A stretch of DNA of 64,000 nt. It comes from Enterococcus faecalis_A. GTDB lineage: Bacteria; Bacillota; Bacilli; Lactobacillales; Enterococcaceae. Position 1 is the first letter of the stretch. The number at the start of each line of letters is the position of its first letter. Location of the stretch: positions 1 through 64,000 of the forward strand of contig JBPDWA010000001.1 of assembly GCA_051295955.1 (NCBI GenBank), in the 5' to 3' direction. Positions 25,623 to 33,780 of this stretch are shown here, piece after piece. The translations under genes were made by a program, and so were the position numbers. The notes under the pieces are model-generated. The model saw only the letters and a list, made by a program, of their open reading frames with translations, made no database searches and had not been told where the DNA came from.

Positions 25623-25679
25623 TTTGGATGGAGATCACAAAATCTTCACAAAAAAATCATGTAATATGGAGGAGATAGA

Positions 25680-25717
25680 ATGCTACTATCAAAAAAAAAA
25701 AAATATTAACATTAATC
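25680..25717 (+). other. Out-of-frame toxin start with a 13-A tract
   Basis: GGAGGAG (25668-25674) lies 5 nt before the ATG at 25680. Reading from it gives MLLSKKKKY and then a stop, because the A tract at 25691-25703 has 13 bases. With 14 (or 11) As the frame runs through ILTLIMTTGMLSQALISS into the toxin gene, giving a standard signal peptide ending near VFADA. The present sequence therefore reads as an OFF state or a one-base error. Confidence 0.8.
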
Positions 25718-26725
25718 ATGACCACAGGAATGCTATCACAGGCTTTGATTAGCTCGATTGATGTATTTGCAGATGCGCAACCGACAAAGACACATGTGGA
25801 TTCAAGCGAAAAAAATAATTCATCTATTCACAATAAAGGGAGGGATATTGTAGCAGTTAATAAAGTCGGTACTGCGGTTACTGAAAATATAAGAAGTGAA
25901 CTTAGAGATCTTGCTTATAATTTAACTTATAATGAATTTAGCGAAGGGGAAATTCCTCAAGAGGATATTCTACCTTCTGATGATAATTGGAGTTCACTAG
26001 ACCCGTGGCAATTCGAAGATACAGCCTTTGCCAGAGTAAACAATGATATGGTTTTAAGGGATGGAGAAACCCTTGCTGCGAACGAATCTGACCTCACTAA
26101 TAGTTCTGGAATTGAGCAAACGATGAATACTCCAAGTTTCACCTACACTCAAACAGATAAGGTTACAACGTCAACCACCCACAACGCAGGTGTTTCGTTA
26201 ACTACAAGTGCAGAAATGAAGTTCCCCTTTATATCTGGGTCAATGTCTATGAATGTTAAATATGATTTTAGTACTACTAGCGCTGTTGAGTCAACGAATA
26301 CTAAAGAATGGCAGGTTCCTTCTCAAGGAGTTAAAGTACCAGCTGGGCATAAATATAAGGTTACTTGGCTCCTGAACACGGGAGTTGCTACAGGAACTAC
26401 TGATCTAACGAGTTACGTCAAGGCTATAGTTCCCTATAAGAGGAATCATGAAACTGGAACTAGATACGGACAGTATATAGGTGATGCTATAGCTACTCAA
26501 GATAGATTTGTATCTGATATGCCATCTACTCCTTATAAATGGGGTGAGAGAGGAAATTGGGAACGTGTTGATGGACAAACTGCTTTACGTAAATGGGGAA
26601 CAGCTAATTATAAAGCAGAATTCGGAACCCAATTAATAATGAATATTACTGATGTGACAAATGTTAATTCACCAGTTGTAATACAACAAACTGCTATGAA
26701 TGTAACTCCTATAACTGTTAAATAA
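25718..26725 (+). CDS. ETX/MTX2-family pore-forming toxin (epsilon-toxin-like)
   Basis: Secreted beta-pore-forming toxin of the aerolysin superfamily, the group holding Clostridium epsilon toxin, Lysinibacillus Mtx2/3 and, as I recall, Melissococcus melissotoxin A. The core is clear: YTQTDKVTTSTTHNAGVSL, then a Ser/Thr-rich amphipathic segment (FISGSMSMNVKYDFSTTSA), then EWQVPSQGVKVPAGHKYKVTW, the strands flanking the pore hairpin. 335 codons are open from 25718, which has no ribosome site. The true start is probably 25680, out of frame by one base in a poly-A tract. The next gene encodes a secreted DUF3472-like protein. Host target unknown. Confidence 0.88.
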   Translation: MTTGMLSQALISSIDVFADAQPTKTHVDSSEKNNSSIHNKGRDIVAVNKVGTAVTENIRSELRDLAYNLTYNEFSEGEIPQEDILPSDDNWSSLDPWQFEDTAFARVNNDMVLRDGETLAANESDLTNSSGIEQTMNTPSFTYTQTDKVTTSTTHNAGVSLTTSAEMKFPFISGSMSMNVKYDFSTTSAVESTNTKEWQVPSQGVKVPAGHKYKVTWLLNTGVATGTTDLTSYVKAIVPYKRNHETGTRYGQYIGDAIATQDRFVSDMPSTPYKWGERGNWERVDGQTALRKWGTANYKAEFGTQLIMNITDVTNVNSPVVIQQTAMNVTPITVK

Positions 26726-26782
26726 ATTACCAAAAATATTACAAAAGAAAGTGCTAGAAAACTATCAAGGAAGGAAAATTAA

Positions 26783-27595
26783 ATGTTATCTACAAGTAAA
26801 AATTCTTATAGATGTTTCAGAGCATCTCATTTAACAGCAGTGTGGCATGCTACTTTATTAGGGATACTTGCGTTATTCACAATAATCTTAGGTAATTATA
26901 CCGTGCATGCCGCAAGCACAGATGGCCCAAATGATAAAGGAACCCCTGGTCTTTACGCAAATCCTGAGTTGACTCCTTCAGGAAAAGATTTGAAATATTT
27001 TGTAACAGTTACGAAAAAGCCATCAGCATCGGCTAATGTTTTCTGGTCTAATCAATTTTCGGTTAGTGGTGCTAATGGTGGCTATATTGGGTTTCAAACC
27101 GTAGAAAACAAAGAAGGCAAGAATCTGATTTTATTCTCTGTTTGGGGTGCAACAGAAGGTGAAGCTTCACCTAAAAACGAGGGCTTTTTAGTAAGGAACA
27201 CTGATGGATCTCCTGGTATGAGCGTAAGAATTTGGAAAAAATGGGAAGCTAACCGTAAATATAAATTTGAAGTTAAACCTATTGCAGGGCGTGCTAACTG
27301 GTGGAACGGTTCCATTACTGATATGACTACCGGTGAAATAAGTTCCTTAGGTAATTTAAAATTTGGGTTAGCATCAACATTACGTCCCGTTTCCAACTGG
27401 GTTGAATACTTTAACTGGAATGATCCAGATGCAACATGCGGAAATCAAGAACCAAGTACTGCAAAATTTTCACCATTCTATGTAGATGGGCAAATTGTAA
27501 AATATAAAACAGTAACACATTCTGGGACATGTATTTATGCTGACCATTCTTATATCGAATCCGATGGTTCAGCTCTATTAGATGCACAGCCCTAA
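26783..27595 (+). CDS. Secreted DUF3472-like protein, toxin-linked
   Basis: 270 aa with a long signal peptide (basic start, hydrophobic stretch LGILALFTIILG, likely cleavage after VHAA). The rest resembles DUF3472: a beta-rich domain with FWSNQFSVSGANGGYIGFQ, RIWKKWEANRKYKFEVKP and WWNGSITDMTTGE. Function is unknown. AAGGAAGG lies 8 nt before the ATG, 57 nt after the toxin stop, with no terminator between, so both are probably one transcript. Two Cys (C214, C239 region) could form a disulfide. It may be a toxin partner or carbohydrate binder; that is inference. Confidence 0.72.
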   Translation: MLSTSKNSYRCFRASHLTAVWHATLLGILALFTIILGNYTVHAASTDGPNDKGTPGLYANPELTPSGKDLKYFVTVTKKPSASANVFWSNQFSVSGANGGYIGFQTVENKEGKNLILFSVWGATEGEASPKNEGFLVRNTDGSPGMSVRIWKKWEANRKYKFEVKPIAGRANWWNGSITDMTTGEISSLGNLKFGLASTLRPVSNWVEYFNWNDPDATCGNQEPSTAKFSPFYVDGQIVKYKTVTHSGTCIYADHSYIESDGSALLDAQP

Positions 27596-27699
27596 GTAAG
27601 AACCAATAAGTTTTGTTATAAAGTTTTCTAAAAATTAAGCATAAACTTGTTTGATTTTTGGCTATTCACCTAGGCTACAAGTAATAGTATTTCAAGTTC

Positions 27700-27945
27700 C
27701 ATCCTACACCAGAAAGTCGGAGAAATTTATTTTTTTCGGCTTTCTTTTAAGGTATCCACCACTTCGATGCCTTTGATTATAAGGGACAATGTTTTCGTTT
27801 TTTGAAAATTTAATGGCGTAGCTATGATCTTGTTCAATTATGTTATTGAGATACTTCATTTTCCGATATTTTTTTATAGTTACTTTTGCTTACGAAGTTT
27901 CTTAATCGGACCAATAATCGCAGAATTTTTATCACTCACAAGCAC
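27700..27945 (-). mobile_element. Relic of an IS6-family transposase (IS1216-like)
   Basis: Translated on the minus strand, three out-of-frame pieces match the C-terminal half of IS6 transposases in order: VSDKNSAIIGPIKKLRKQ (27939 downwards), KYLNNIIEQDH (27859 downwards, with the DDE Glu), and KGIEVVDTLKESRKK (near 27771). Stops and frameshifts separate them. The N-terminal half and terminal inverted repeats were not found. Confidence 0.75.
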
Positions 27946-28741
27946 TTACGGTTTGCTCTATTGGCAAATGAGTTCAGTTAAAAATGATTCACAAAACGCA
28001 TAGAAGCTCTTCTTTTACGAACACTTTATTTTCAAAAGTGAAGCAATCCCTACTCTATTATCTTTGAGTGAAAATTGACTTGTTTTTTTTATTTCAAAAA
28101 CATACAAAATATTAAAAAAATACTATACTATTCGAAAAGGAGAACAACAGAAAAAAGGAATAGGAGTATACCGACAAAACACTATTTAACAAAATTAAGT
28201 ATATTAAGATTGTTAATCCTTGTGCGCACAATAAAAAGCAATCTACAAATTAAACTATAAGTTTCTTTTTATATATACTTGATAAACACACATCTATTAT
28301 AAAGAATTCATTATGGACAATAAAAAAACTTATTTAATTGGCAACGATATCTCATTTGAATAGTAGCTTTTACATATGCAAGATGGTGGTCCAGTAAACG
28401 AGGTTATAGAAGATGACTGCTTCCCAATGAAGACATAAAAAGTATTTTTATGAAGACCATCCATGAGTATGAGGAGGTTTTTACGAAGAAAATACGTTAG
28501 AAATTTTTGTATCTGGATAATCGGCTTGGAGCGAATAATCATATGGGCCAGATTTTTTGACAAAATTTTAGACAAGTCTATGTTATATTCATTGACTCCG
28601 ACTGATTTTGAGTAAACGGTTGAATCTTTATATCATAAAAAGGTTATAAAACAAAAATGGTAAAAAGATGCCATGAAGATGGTAGAAATAGTATTATTAT
28701 TAAAAGCAATGTGATGAAAAAAGTGTAGTATCTTTTAAACA
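27946..28741. other. Decayed DNA between the IS and nuclease relics
   Basis: No intact gene. Short readable pieces occur on the plus strand: a start-like KTYLIGNDIS followed by stops and LLHMQDGG (28314-28440), and DNRLGANNHMGQIF (near 28515-28560). Neither can be assigned. The AT-rich, stop-riddled sequence suggests old gene remains. Confidence 0.4.
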
Positions 28742-28918
28742 ATTGAAAAAACAGTATCCAGTGATGATGTTCGAAACATATTAGGTGCAGCAAGTTTTGA
28801 AAAAGTCACAAAAGTTATTTTAGTAATAACTTCAATTTTTTCTGATGATAGGAGAAAGATGGAGGAGAACGATCCTGGACTTGAGTTAATAGATTATAAG
28901 AGGCTTCAAAAACTTTAA
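28742..28918 (+). pseudogene. Relic of an Mrr-type restriction endonuclease
   Basis: A 58-codon open piece reads TVSSDDVRNILGAASFEKVTK, then VITSIFSDDRRKMEEN and LELIDYKRLQKL. This matches the C-terminal part of Mrr_cat nucleases (V..V..F.GA...GA.KG.FVTTS.FS..A......I.LIDG..L). The catalytic D-QxK part upstream is not readable, so the gene is dead. Confidence 0.5.
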
Positions 28919-29098
28919 ACAAGTATTTAGGAGAAAATTGGAATATTCAAATCGATAAAATTATTTTTGAATCTAAGAAAAGAAAGCCCGAATACTCACG
29001 CCCTTAGAAATAGAATAGAGCCATAATATTATAAAGATAAAGAATATTAAACGTAAATAGAACTCGCCTATAAAAAATAAACCTACTAAGAGTTTAAT

Positions 29099-29132
29099 AA
29101 AAACTCTGTCAGTTTCAACCAACAGAGTTTTA
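29099..29132. terminator. Terminator at the end of the FusB-like gene
   Basis: AAACTCTGT and ACAGAGTTT arms. Read on the minus strand it overlaps the stop of the FusB-like gene. Confidence 0.7.
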
Positions 29133-29782
29133 TTGTTTACTTAACGGCCTTGACGTTTTCCATAAATCGTCCAGATATTCGAGCTGTGTCAACTGGCGAT
29201 TGCATTGTTCGCTATCGTGACAAATATAATTTCCTTTTTTCGTGTACGTTCCATCGCCGCCTGATTTAGTTGTGGTCAAAAACATGGCTACATTGGTAAT
29301 GTTTTGACAGATTGAGCAAACGCCTTTGACAATTGTCGGTGAAAAGGAGCCGTGAACACCGATTAATTTATCTTCATGATAAGCCAAAATAAATTTTTTC
29401 TGGGTTCCGGGATCGTTCCAGCCAACATACGTATTATTGCGTAAATCCATCATTTCCCAATCTGATATTTTTAACTTTTGCGTTTTTCGAAATACTTTGG
29501 TTATTTGCGATGTGGGGGGTGCTTAAATGGAATTACGTCCTCTTTTAATTTTGTTAAATATTTTTCGGCGCGGGCTCTTGTTAAATGATGATCCATAACT
29601 TTTTCAATTAGCTCATCAACAATAGGCTGAGTTTCAGTAAAGAGATCATTGATTTTTTCAACGCACAACGCTTGAACCGTCTTCACAGTTGTTTGATCAT
29701 TGACAGAGGTGTAGGTGTTGATAAGCACATCAACTTGTTCTTTAATGTCGTTAAATTGATAAGGCTGAATAGTTGGTTTCAT
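29130..29782 (-). pseudogene. fusB: FusB-type EF-G-binding protein, frame broken at a G6/C6 run
   Basis: FusB/FusC proteins bind elongation factor G and free it from fusidic acid. The N-terminal helical domain (93 codons, 29782 to 29501; QPYQFNDIKEQVDVL... and FKHPP) and the C-terminal four-Cys zinc domain (VCSICQN, ICHDSEQCN) lie in two frames. The run of six Gs at 29514-29519 would give one continuous protein of about 217 aa if it had seven, reading PFKHPPTSQITKVFRKT, close to FusB length. It is either a pseudogene, a phase-variable gene or a sequence error. An attenuator with a leader peptide lies upstream. Confidence 0.82.
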
Positions 29783-29794
29783 TGTGTATAAATT

Positions 29795-29850
29795 CCTTTC
29801 AAAAGACCTAACACATACGCTGAAAGGTAATTTGTCTCACCAACGTATGT
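29795..29850 (-). promoter_or_regulatory. Attenuator hairpins hiding the FusB-like ribosome site
   Basis: Two interleaved stems: CCTTTCA (29795-29801, covering the complement of the AAAGGA ribosome site) with TGAAAGG (29821-29827), and ACATACG (29813-29819) with CGTATGT (29844-29850). They cannot form together without a pseudoknot. The second begins right at the leader-peptide stop, so a ribosome stalled there could shift the balance. Confidence 0.65.
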
Positions 29851-29904
29851 TTAGTGACAGCCAACCTTTGGTATTTTTGATAAAGATCTTAGGTAACAAA
29901 TCAT
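29851..29904 (-). CDS. Leader peptide of the FusB-like gene
   Basis: A 17-codon frame, MICYLRSLSKIPKVGCH, behind a perfect AAGGAGGTGATTAT ribosome site with 7-nt spacing. It lies 70 nt upstream of the FusB-like start. An outer inverted repeat (CCAACCTTT 29861-29869 with AAAGGTTGG 29940-29948) links its 3' half to the RNA upstream. This layout fits translational attenuation as in erm and cat leaders. Confidence 0.7.
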   Translation of the reverse strand: MICYLRSLSKIPKVGCH

Positions 29905-29948
29905 ATAATCACCTCCTTAAAGCTAATTTTGTCCAAAAGAAAGGTTGG

Positions 29949-30684
29949 TAATTTTATCGGAGCGGCCAGCAAAAGTCAAGTCGTGCAAGTGAAGTAGACA
30001 CTATAGCTTAAAAAAACGCTTTTTGGCAAAACTAGTAACATTTATTATGGAGAGCCTGCTATTAAGGCTGTTGTCTGTTCGATTAAGATTATGTAAGCAT
30101 AAATAAATGAAGTAGCAAGCAGTAGCGGTATTTATAAACAAATGAAAGATGGAAATTTCTTTGGATATTACGGGTCTTTGCCCGAGCCTGCTTTGAAAAA
30201 AGCGAAGGGAATTAGCTGATGAAACAATAAGTGTGGTTGAATAATTATTTCTATGGGTTTAACGAATCGCATCGTCTATTAACCATTAATCTTCTGGTGC
30301 TGATGATGTAGTAACCAACATTCGGCGTTTGGTGAAACGTTCCTCAGGATTCAACCTATCGAGGCTTAGAAAAATAACTAGGTGTTCACACAGAACGCTA
30401 AAAACTAGGCTCTTTATGGAATAAATTTGCTATCCTAAGACCAAAAAATCGGACAACAGCTGCAGCGCCAGTCAATAGACGGTCTACTATTTGTACATAT
30501 CAGACTTAGCTGAGTAGTTGCGAGTTATTAGGTAAAGGTCATGTCAATAGCGGATTATTAAAAAGAAGCTTCCTTCGTTAATTATGGAGGACTTATGTCA
30601 CGCAACAGTAAATTTAATCGAAAAAACAGGCTAGGATAAAAGTGTTAAACGCTAAGAAATAAGAGGAAAGTCATGTAAATTACT
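29949..30684. other. Decayed or non-coding stretch
   Basis: No gene supported. Short readable pieces on the plus strand, such as KQMKDGNFFGYYG (near 30140-30180), suggest gene remains but cannot be assigned. Stops are frequent in all frames. Confidence 0.4.
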
Positions 30685-30730
30685 TTGTATTTTTATGAAT
30701 TTCAGCTGATTTCCCAAAGCGTTACTTCTG

Positions 30731-30800
30731 CTCCCACCGTGCCGTATATTCGTTTTAGTGGGAGAGAAAAGTATTTTTTACTTTTGGCTCCCACTTTTTA
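30731..30800. terminator. Alternative hairpins / terminator near the DUF1398 gene
   Basis: GTGGGAG (30758-30764) can pair with CTCCCAC upstream (30731-30737) or downstream (30788-30794). The downstream stem is longer (AAAAGTA/TACTTTT continue it) and is followed by TTTTTATTT. Confidence 0.55.
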
Positions 30801-30823
30801 TTTATCAAAACTATTGGTTTTAC

Positions 30824-31210
30824 TTAGATTTCCGGATGGGTATCCGTATACAAAATATAGTCTTTTTGATCAAAATAAGTTGTTTCATTAGTTTCCAAAT
30901 CACAAACCCAATGAGCGACGCCAGCACTTCCAGCTAGAAATACAAATTCTGGGAAAGTGATCGCCCCTTCTTGGTATTGTAGTACCGCTTGTTTGGTCTT
31001 TAATGTTTCGCCTAATTCGCTAACAGTCACAGGTTCCAGCTTCGTATTAAGTTCAAAAGAGTGCCCTTTGCCGTAAATTGTGTAGGAGGCGGTTGTTAAA
31101 CGGTAGTCATATTTTTTAACGCCTAACTCCAACAGTTCTGGAATCAATTCTGCTGGAGTTAGCTGTTGGTTTGACTGAAATATTGTTTTAATAGCGGTTT
31201 TATTTAACAT
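30824..31210 (-). CDS. DUF1398 family protein
   Basis: Small cytoplasmic protein (128 aa) with the DUF1398 pattern: an N-terminal helix, YDYRLTTASYTIYG, and a C-terminal HWVCDLETNETTYFDQ. The family (E. coli YbcV-like) has no known function. Start ATG 31210 follows GAGGGAT on the minus strand. It is monocistronic and marks the return to ordinary coding DNA after the island. Confidence 0.72.
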   Translation of the reverse strand: MLNKTAIKTIFQSNQQLTPAELIPELLELGVKKYDYRLTTASYTIYGKGHSFELNTKLEPVTVSELGETLKTKQAVLQYQEGAITFPEFVFLAGSAGVAHWVCDLETNETTYFDQKDYILYTDTHPEI

Positions 31211-31359
31211 GATTATCCCTCAATTTCTCAATAATTATGTAATAAGTGTAGCATAAAAACGGAACATGCCGTTATCAATATGAACTGCCGCTTTTTCATG
31301 CATTTTTAGTAAAATATGGTGAGTTTTTCATTCATTTTCTAGATTAATAGCGCTGAATT

Positions 31360-31368
31360 TGCTACAAT
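31360..31368 (+). promoter_or_regulatory. Extended -10 promoter of efp
   Basis: TGCTACAAT, 41 nt before the efp ATG; no good -35 box is evident. Confidence 0.5.
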
Positions 31369-31408
31369 AGAAAAGAATGATGTTTACAGAGAGAAGGAGA
31401 ATTATAAA

Positions 31409-31969
31409 ATGATAGCAGCAAGCGATTTAAGAGCAGGCATGACGTTTGAACAAGACGGCAAATTAATTAAAGTGTTAGATGCCAGCCATCATAAACCGGG
31501 TAAAGGCAATACAGTTATGCGTATGAAATTAAAAGACGTACGGACTGGTGCAACAACTGATACAACGATGCGCCCCGATGAAAAAGTTAAAAAAGCGCAT
31601 ATTGATACAAAACCGGTTCAATATCTATACAGCCAAGATGGCATTGCTAACTTCATGGACTTAGAAACCTATGAGCAATACGAAGTACCAACTGCCGTCA
31701 TTGAAGATGAATTAAAATTTTTATTGGAAAATATGGAAGTAAAAATTCAATTCTACGGAACAGAAGTTATTGGTTTAACTTTACCGACAACTGTTGTCTT
31801 GCGGGTTGTTGAAACACAACCATCCATTAAAGGTGCAACTGTAACAGGTTCAGGTAAACCTGCTACGATGGAAACGGGCTTAGTAGTGAACGTGCCGGAT
31901 TTTATTGAAGCAGGCGAATCACTTGAAATCAATACTGCTGAAGGCACTTACTTAAAACGCGCGAAATAA
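31409..31969 (+). CDS. efp: Translation elongation factor P
   Basis: Relieves ribosome stalling at polyproline. Three beta-barrel domains. The domain I tip carries the loop HKPGKGNTVMRMKLKD, with Lys35 (KPGKG) being the residue modified in Firmicutes, and domain III ends in SLEINTAEGTYLKRAK. 186 aa is standard. GAAGGAG ribosome site. Monocistronic with its own terminator. Confidence 0.96.
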   Translation: MIAASDLRAGMTFEQDGKLIKVLDASHHKPGKGNTVMRMKLKDVRTGATTDTTMRPDEKVKKAHIDTKPVQYLYSQDGIANFMDLETYEQYEVPTAVIEDELKFLLENMEVKIQFYGTEVIGLTLPTTVVLRVVETQPSIKGATVTGSGKPATMETGLVVNVPDFIEAGESLEINTAEGTYLKRAK

Positions 31970-31981
31970 TCATCATTCAAT

Positions 31982-32035
31982 GAAAGAGGGGACAAAGGAG
32001 CTTTAAGCTTTTGCAGCTGTTTTTGTCTCTTTTTT
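31982..32035 (+). terminator. Terminator after efp
   Basis: GAGGGGACAAA with TTTTGTCTC arms and an internal GAGCTTT/AGCT stem, followed by six Ts. Confidence 0.75.
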
Positions 32036-32601
32036 ATTGATCGGTCTTTTACCGCGGTAACTGGTTAACTGTCATCAGTTCGATGCATAAAATTTTTATT
32101 TGTTCATAAATTTTTTATGAGCATTCATTAAGAAAACTGACAAACGGCTGCTTTTTTGGTAGGCTGAATAAGCATATTACTTTCAGTTACAATAAAATAG
32201 TGAACAACGGTTGGGCGATTTGCTTTCAAGGATTTTAGTTTCTCATAGGGCGAGAGAAACTGAGCAAAACGTTCACCTTTTTTTTGTTTAACCAGCCAAG
32301 AAGAAAACTTCAATGAACCAGTTTGCTGAAGTAGTTCCGTTGTTCTTATTTTAAAAAGCAATAAAAAGAGTGTTATTGAAGAAAAAAAGGTTAGTTTGGT
32401 AAAAAGGAAGAGGAATTACACCATTTAGGGTGATTTTATCAGCGTTTCGTGCTATCTTCAAATAGTAGGAGCCTATTGACTAAGTACAGTTAATGAGTGG
32501 CAGGGAAAGCGAGACTCTAGCTTTTATCAAAAGTAAATAAAAAAGTCTGACGATGCTAGTTGCAAGGGTGCAACTAGCGTAAGAAAGGAAGAGATAATTA
32601 C
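32036..32601. other. Intergenic region before the antiporter, with an SD-proximal hairpin
   Basis: A 77-codon minus-strand frame at 32128-32361 starts with TTG and has no ribosome site, so I do not call it. A perfect stem GCTAGTTGC/GCAACTAGC with a 6-nt loop (32555-32578) ends 6 nt before the antiporter ribosome site and could modulate translation. Confidence 0.5.
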
Positions 32602-33768
32602 GTGGAATTTTTAGGAATCTTATGTTTAATTTTAATTGCTACAACGGTGGCTGGATTTTTCTGTAAAAAAATCGGTGTGCCGGCTGTTATTGGGCAGCTG
32701 TTAGTAGGAATTGTGCTTGGCCCAGCAATGTTGGATATTGTTCATCAGGATGTTTTTATTCACGATTTTTCAGAGATTGGTGTTATTATGCTGATGTTTA
32801 TTGCCGGTATGGAATGTGAATTAGAGCTATTGAAAAAATATGCGAAGCCAAGTGTGATGGTGGCGATTTTAGGTATTTTGTTGCCGGTAGGCTTTACTAT
32901 GTTGACGACTCATTTTTTTGATTTTTCATGGAAAGAATCCTTCTTTTTGGGATTAGTACTAGCTGCGACATCTGTCAGTATTTCGGTGGAAGTTTTAAGA
33001 GAATTAAATGTATTGAGCAGCCGAGAAGGAGCTACGATTTTAGGAGCTTCTGTAGTTGATGATATTGCAGTGGTAATTATTTTAAGTGTAGCAGTTGGAA
33101 TGATGGGTTCATCTGCTTCAGATAATGCAGGTCAATTAGACTTTATCGTCAAACTAGTAGAACAAGTTCTGTATTTTGTGGGTATTTTCTTTGTCGTTCG
33201 TTGGATTGCTCCCTATCTTTTAAGACTTAGTGAAAAAATGATGGTCGGTTCTTCGGTGATTATTATGTCCTTGGTCATTTGTTTAGGCATGGCATATGTA
33301 GCTGACTTAGTCGGATTGAGTTCAGTAGTGGGTGCCTTTTTTGCGGGGATTGCTGTGGGACAAACAAAAGCAAAAGCTAAAATTGATTTTAATATTGAAG
33401 CCATTGGTTATGCCGTCTTCATTCCGGTCTTCTTTGCCAGCATAGGCTTGTCAATTACTTTTGATACGATCGGTAAAGACTTACCGTTTATTCTCATTAT
33501 GACAATCGTGGCTTTGTTGACAAAATTAATCGGCGGCAGTATCGGTGCCCGTTCCGTTGGTTTTTCTACTACCAGTTCTTTAATGGTGGGAGCCGGTATG
33601 GTATCTAGAGGTGAGATGGCCTTGATTATTGCTCAAATTGGTTTCCAATCCCAACTACTATCAGAAGAAAATTATACTAGTATGATTGTAGTCATTATTT
33701 TGACTACTTTAGCTGCACCGTTTCTTTTGAAATATTATGTAAAAAAACTAGAAAATCAAGCTCTTTAG
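32602..33768 (+). CDS. napA: Na+/H+ antiporter, CPA2 family (NapA-like)
   Basis: Membrane antiporter with about twelve hydrophobic segments. The CPA2 ion-site motif is GASVVDDIAVVII, with the Asp-Asp pair in the fifth helix. 388 aa, close to the 383 aa I recall for Enterococcus hirae NapA. No cytosolic TrkA-N domain, unlike Kef channels. GTG start after AAAGGAAGAG. Alone in its unit, directly upstream of the copper operon promoter. K+/H+ exchange is the alternative activity. Confidence 0.87.
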   Translation: MEFLGILCLILIATTVAGFFCKKIGVPAVIGQLLVGIVLGPAMLDIVHQDVFIHDFSEIGVIMLMFIAGMECELELLKKYAKPSVMVAILGILLPVGFTMLTTHFFDFSWKESFFLGLVLAATSVSISVEVLRELNVLSSREGATILGASVVDDIAVVIILSVAVGMMGSSASDNAGQLDFIVKLVEQVLYFVGIFFVVRWIAPYLLRLSEKMMVGSSVIIMSLVICLGMAYVADLVGLSSVVGAFFAGIAVGQTKAKAKIDFNIEAIGYAVFIPVFFASIGLSITFDTIGKDLPFILIMTIVALLTKLIGGSIGARSVGFSTTSSLMVGAGMVSRGEMALIIAQIGFQSQLLSEENYTSMIVVIILTTLAAPFLLKYYVKKLENQAL

Positions 33769-33780
33769 AAATTTTATTGA

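Noticed and set aside
28314..28440. Possible oleate hydratase (myosin-cross-reactive antigen) start
   Set aside because: KTYLIGNDIS and QDGG resemble the FAD site of that family, but two stops and a one-residue offset leave too little to support it.
30230..30340. Possible old-yellow-enzyme piece (MGLTNRIV)
   Set aside because: Only a few residues fit and stops follow at once.
30685..30891. 68-codon plus-strand frame near the DUF1398 gene
   Set aside because: It runs over alternative hairpins and into the DUF1398 gene, with no ribosome site.
32128..32361. 77-codon minus-strand frame after efp
   Set aside because: TTG start, no ribosome site, no recognisable domain.
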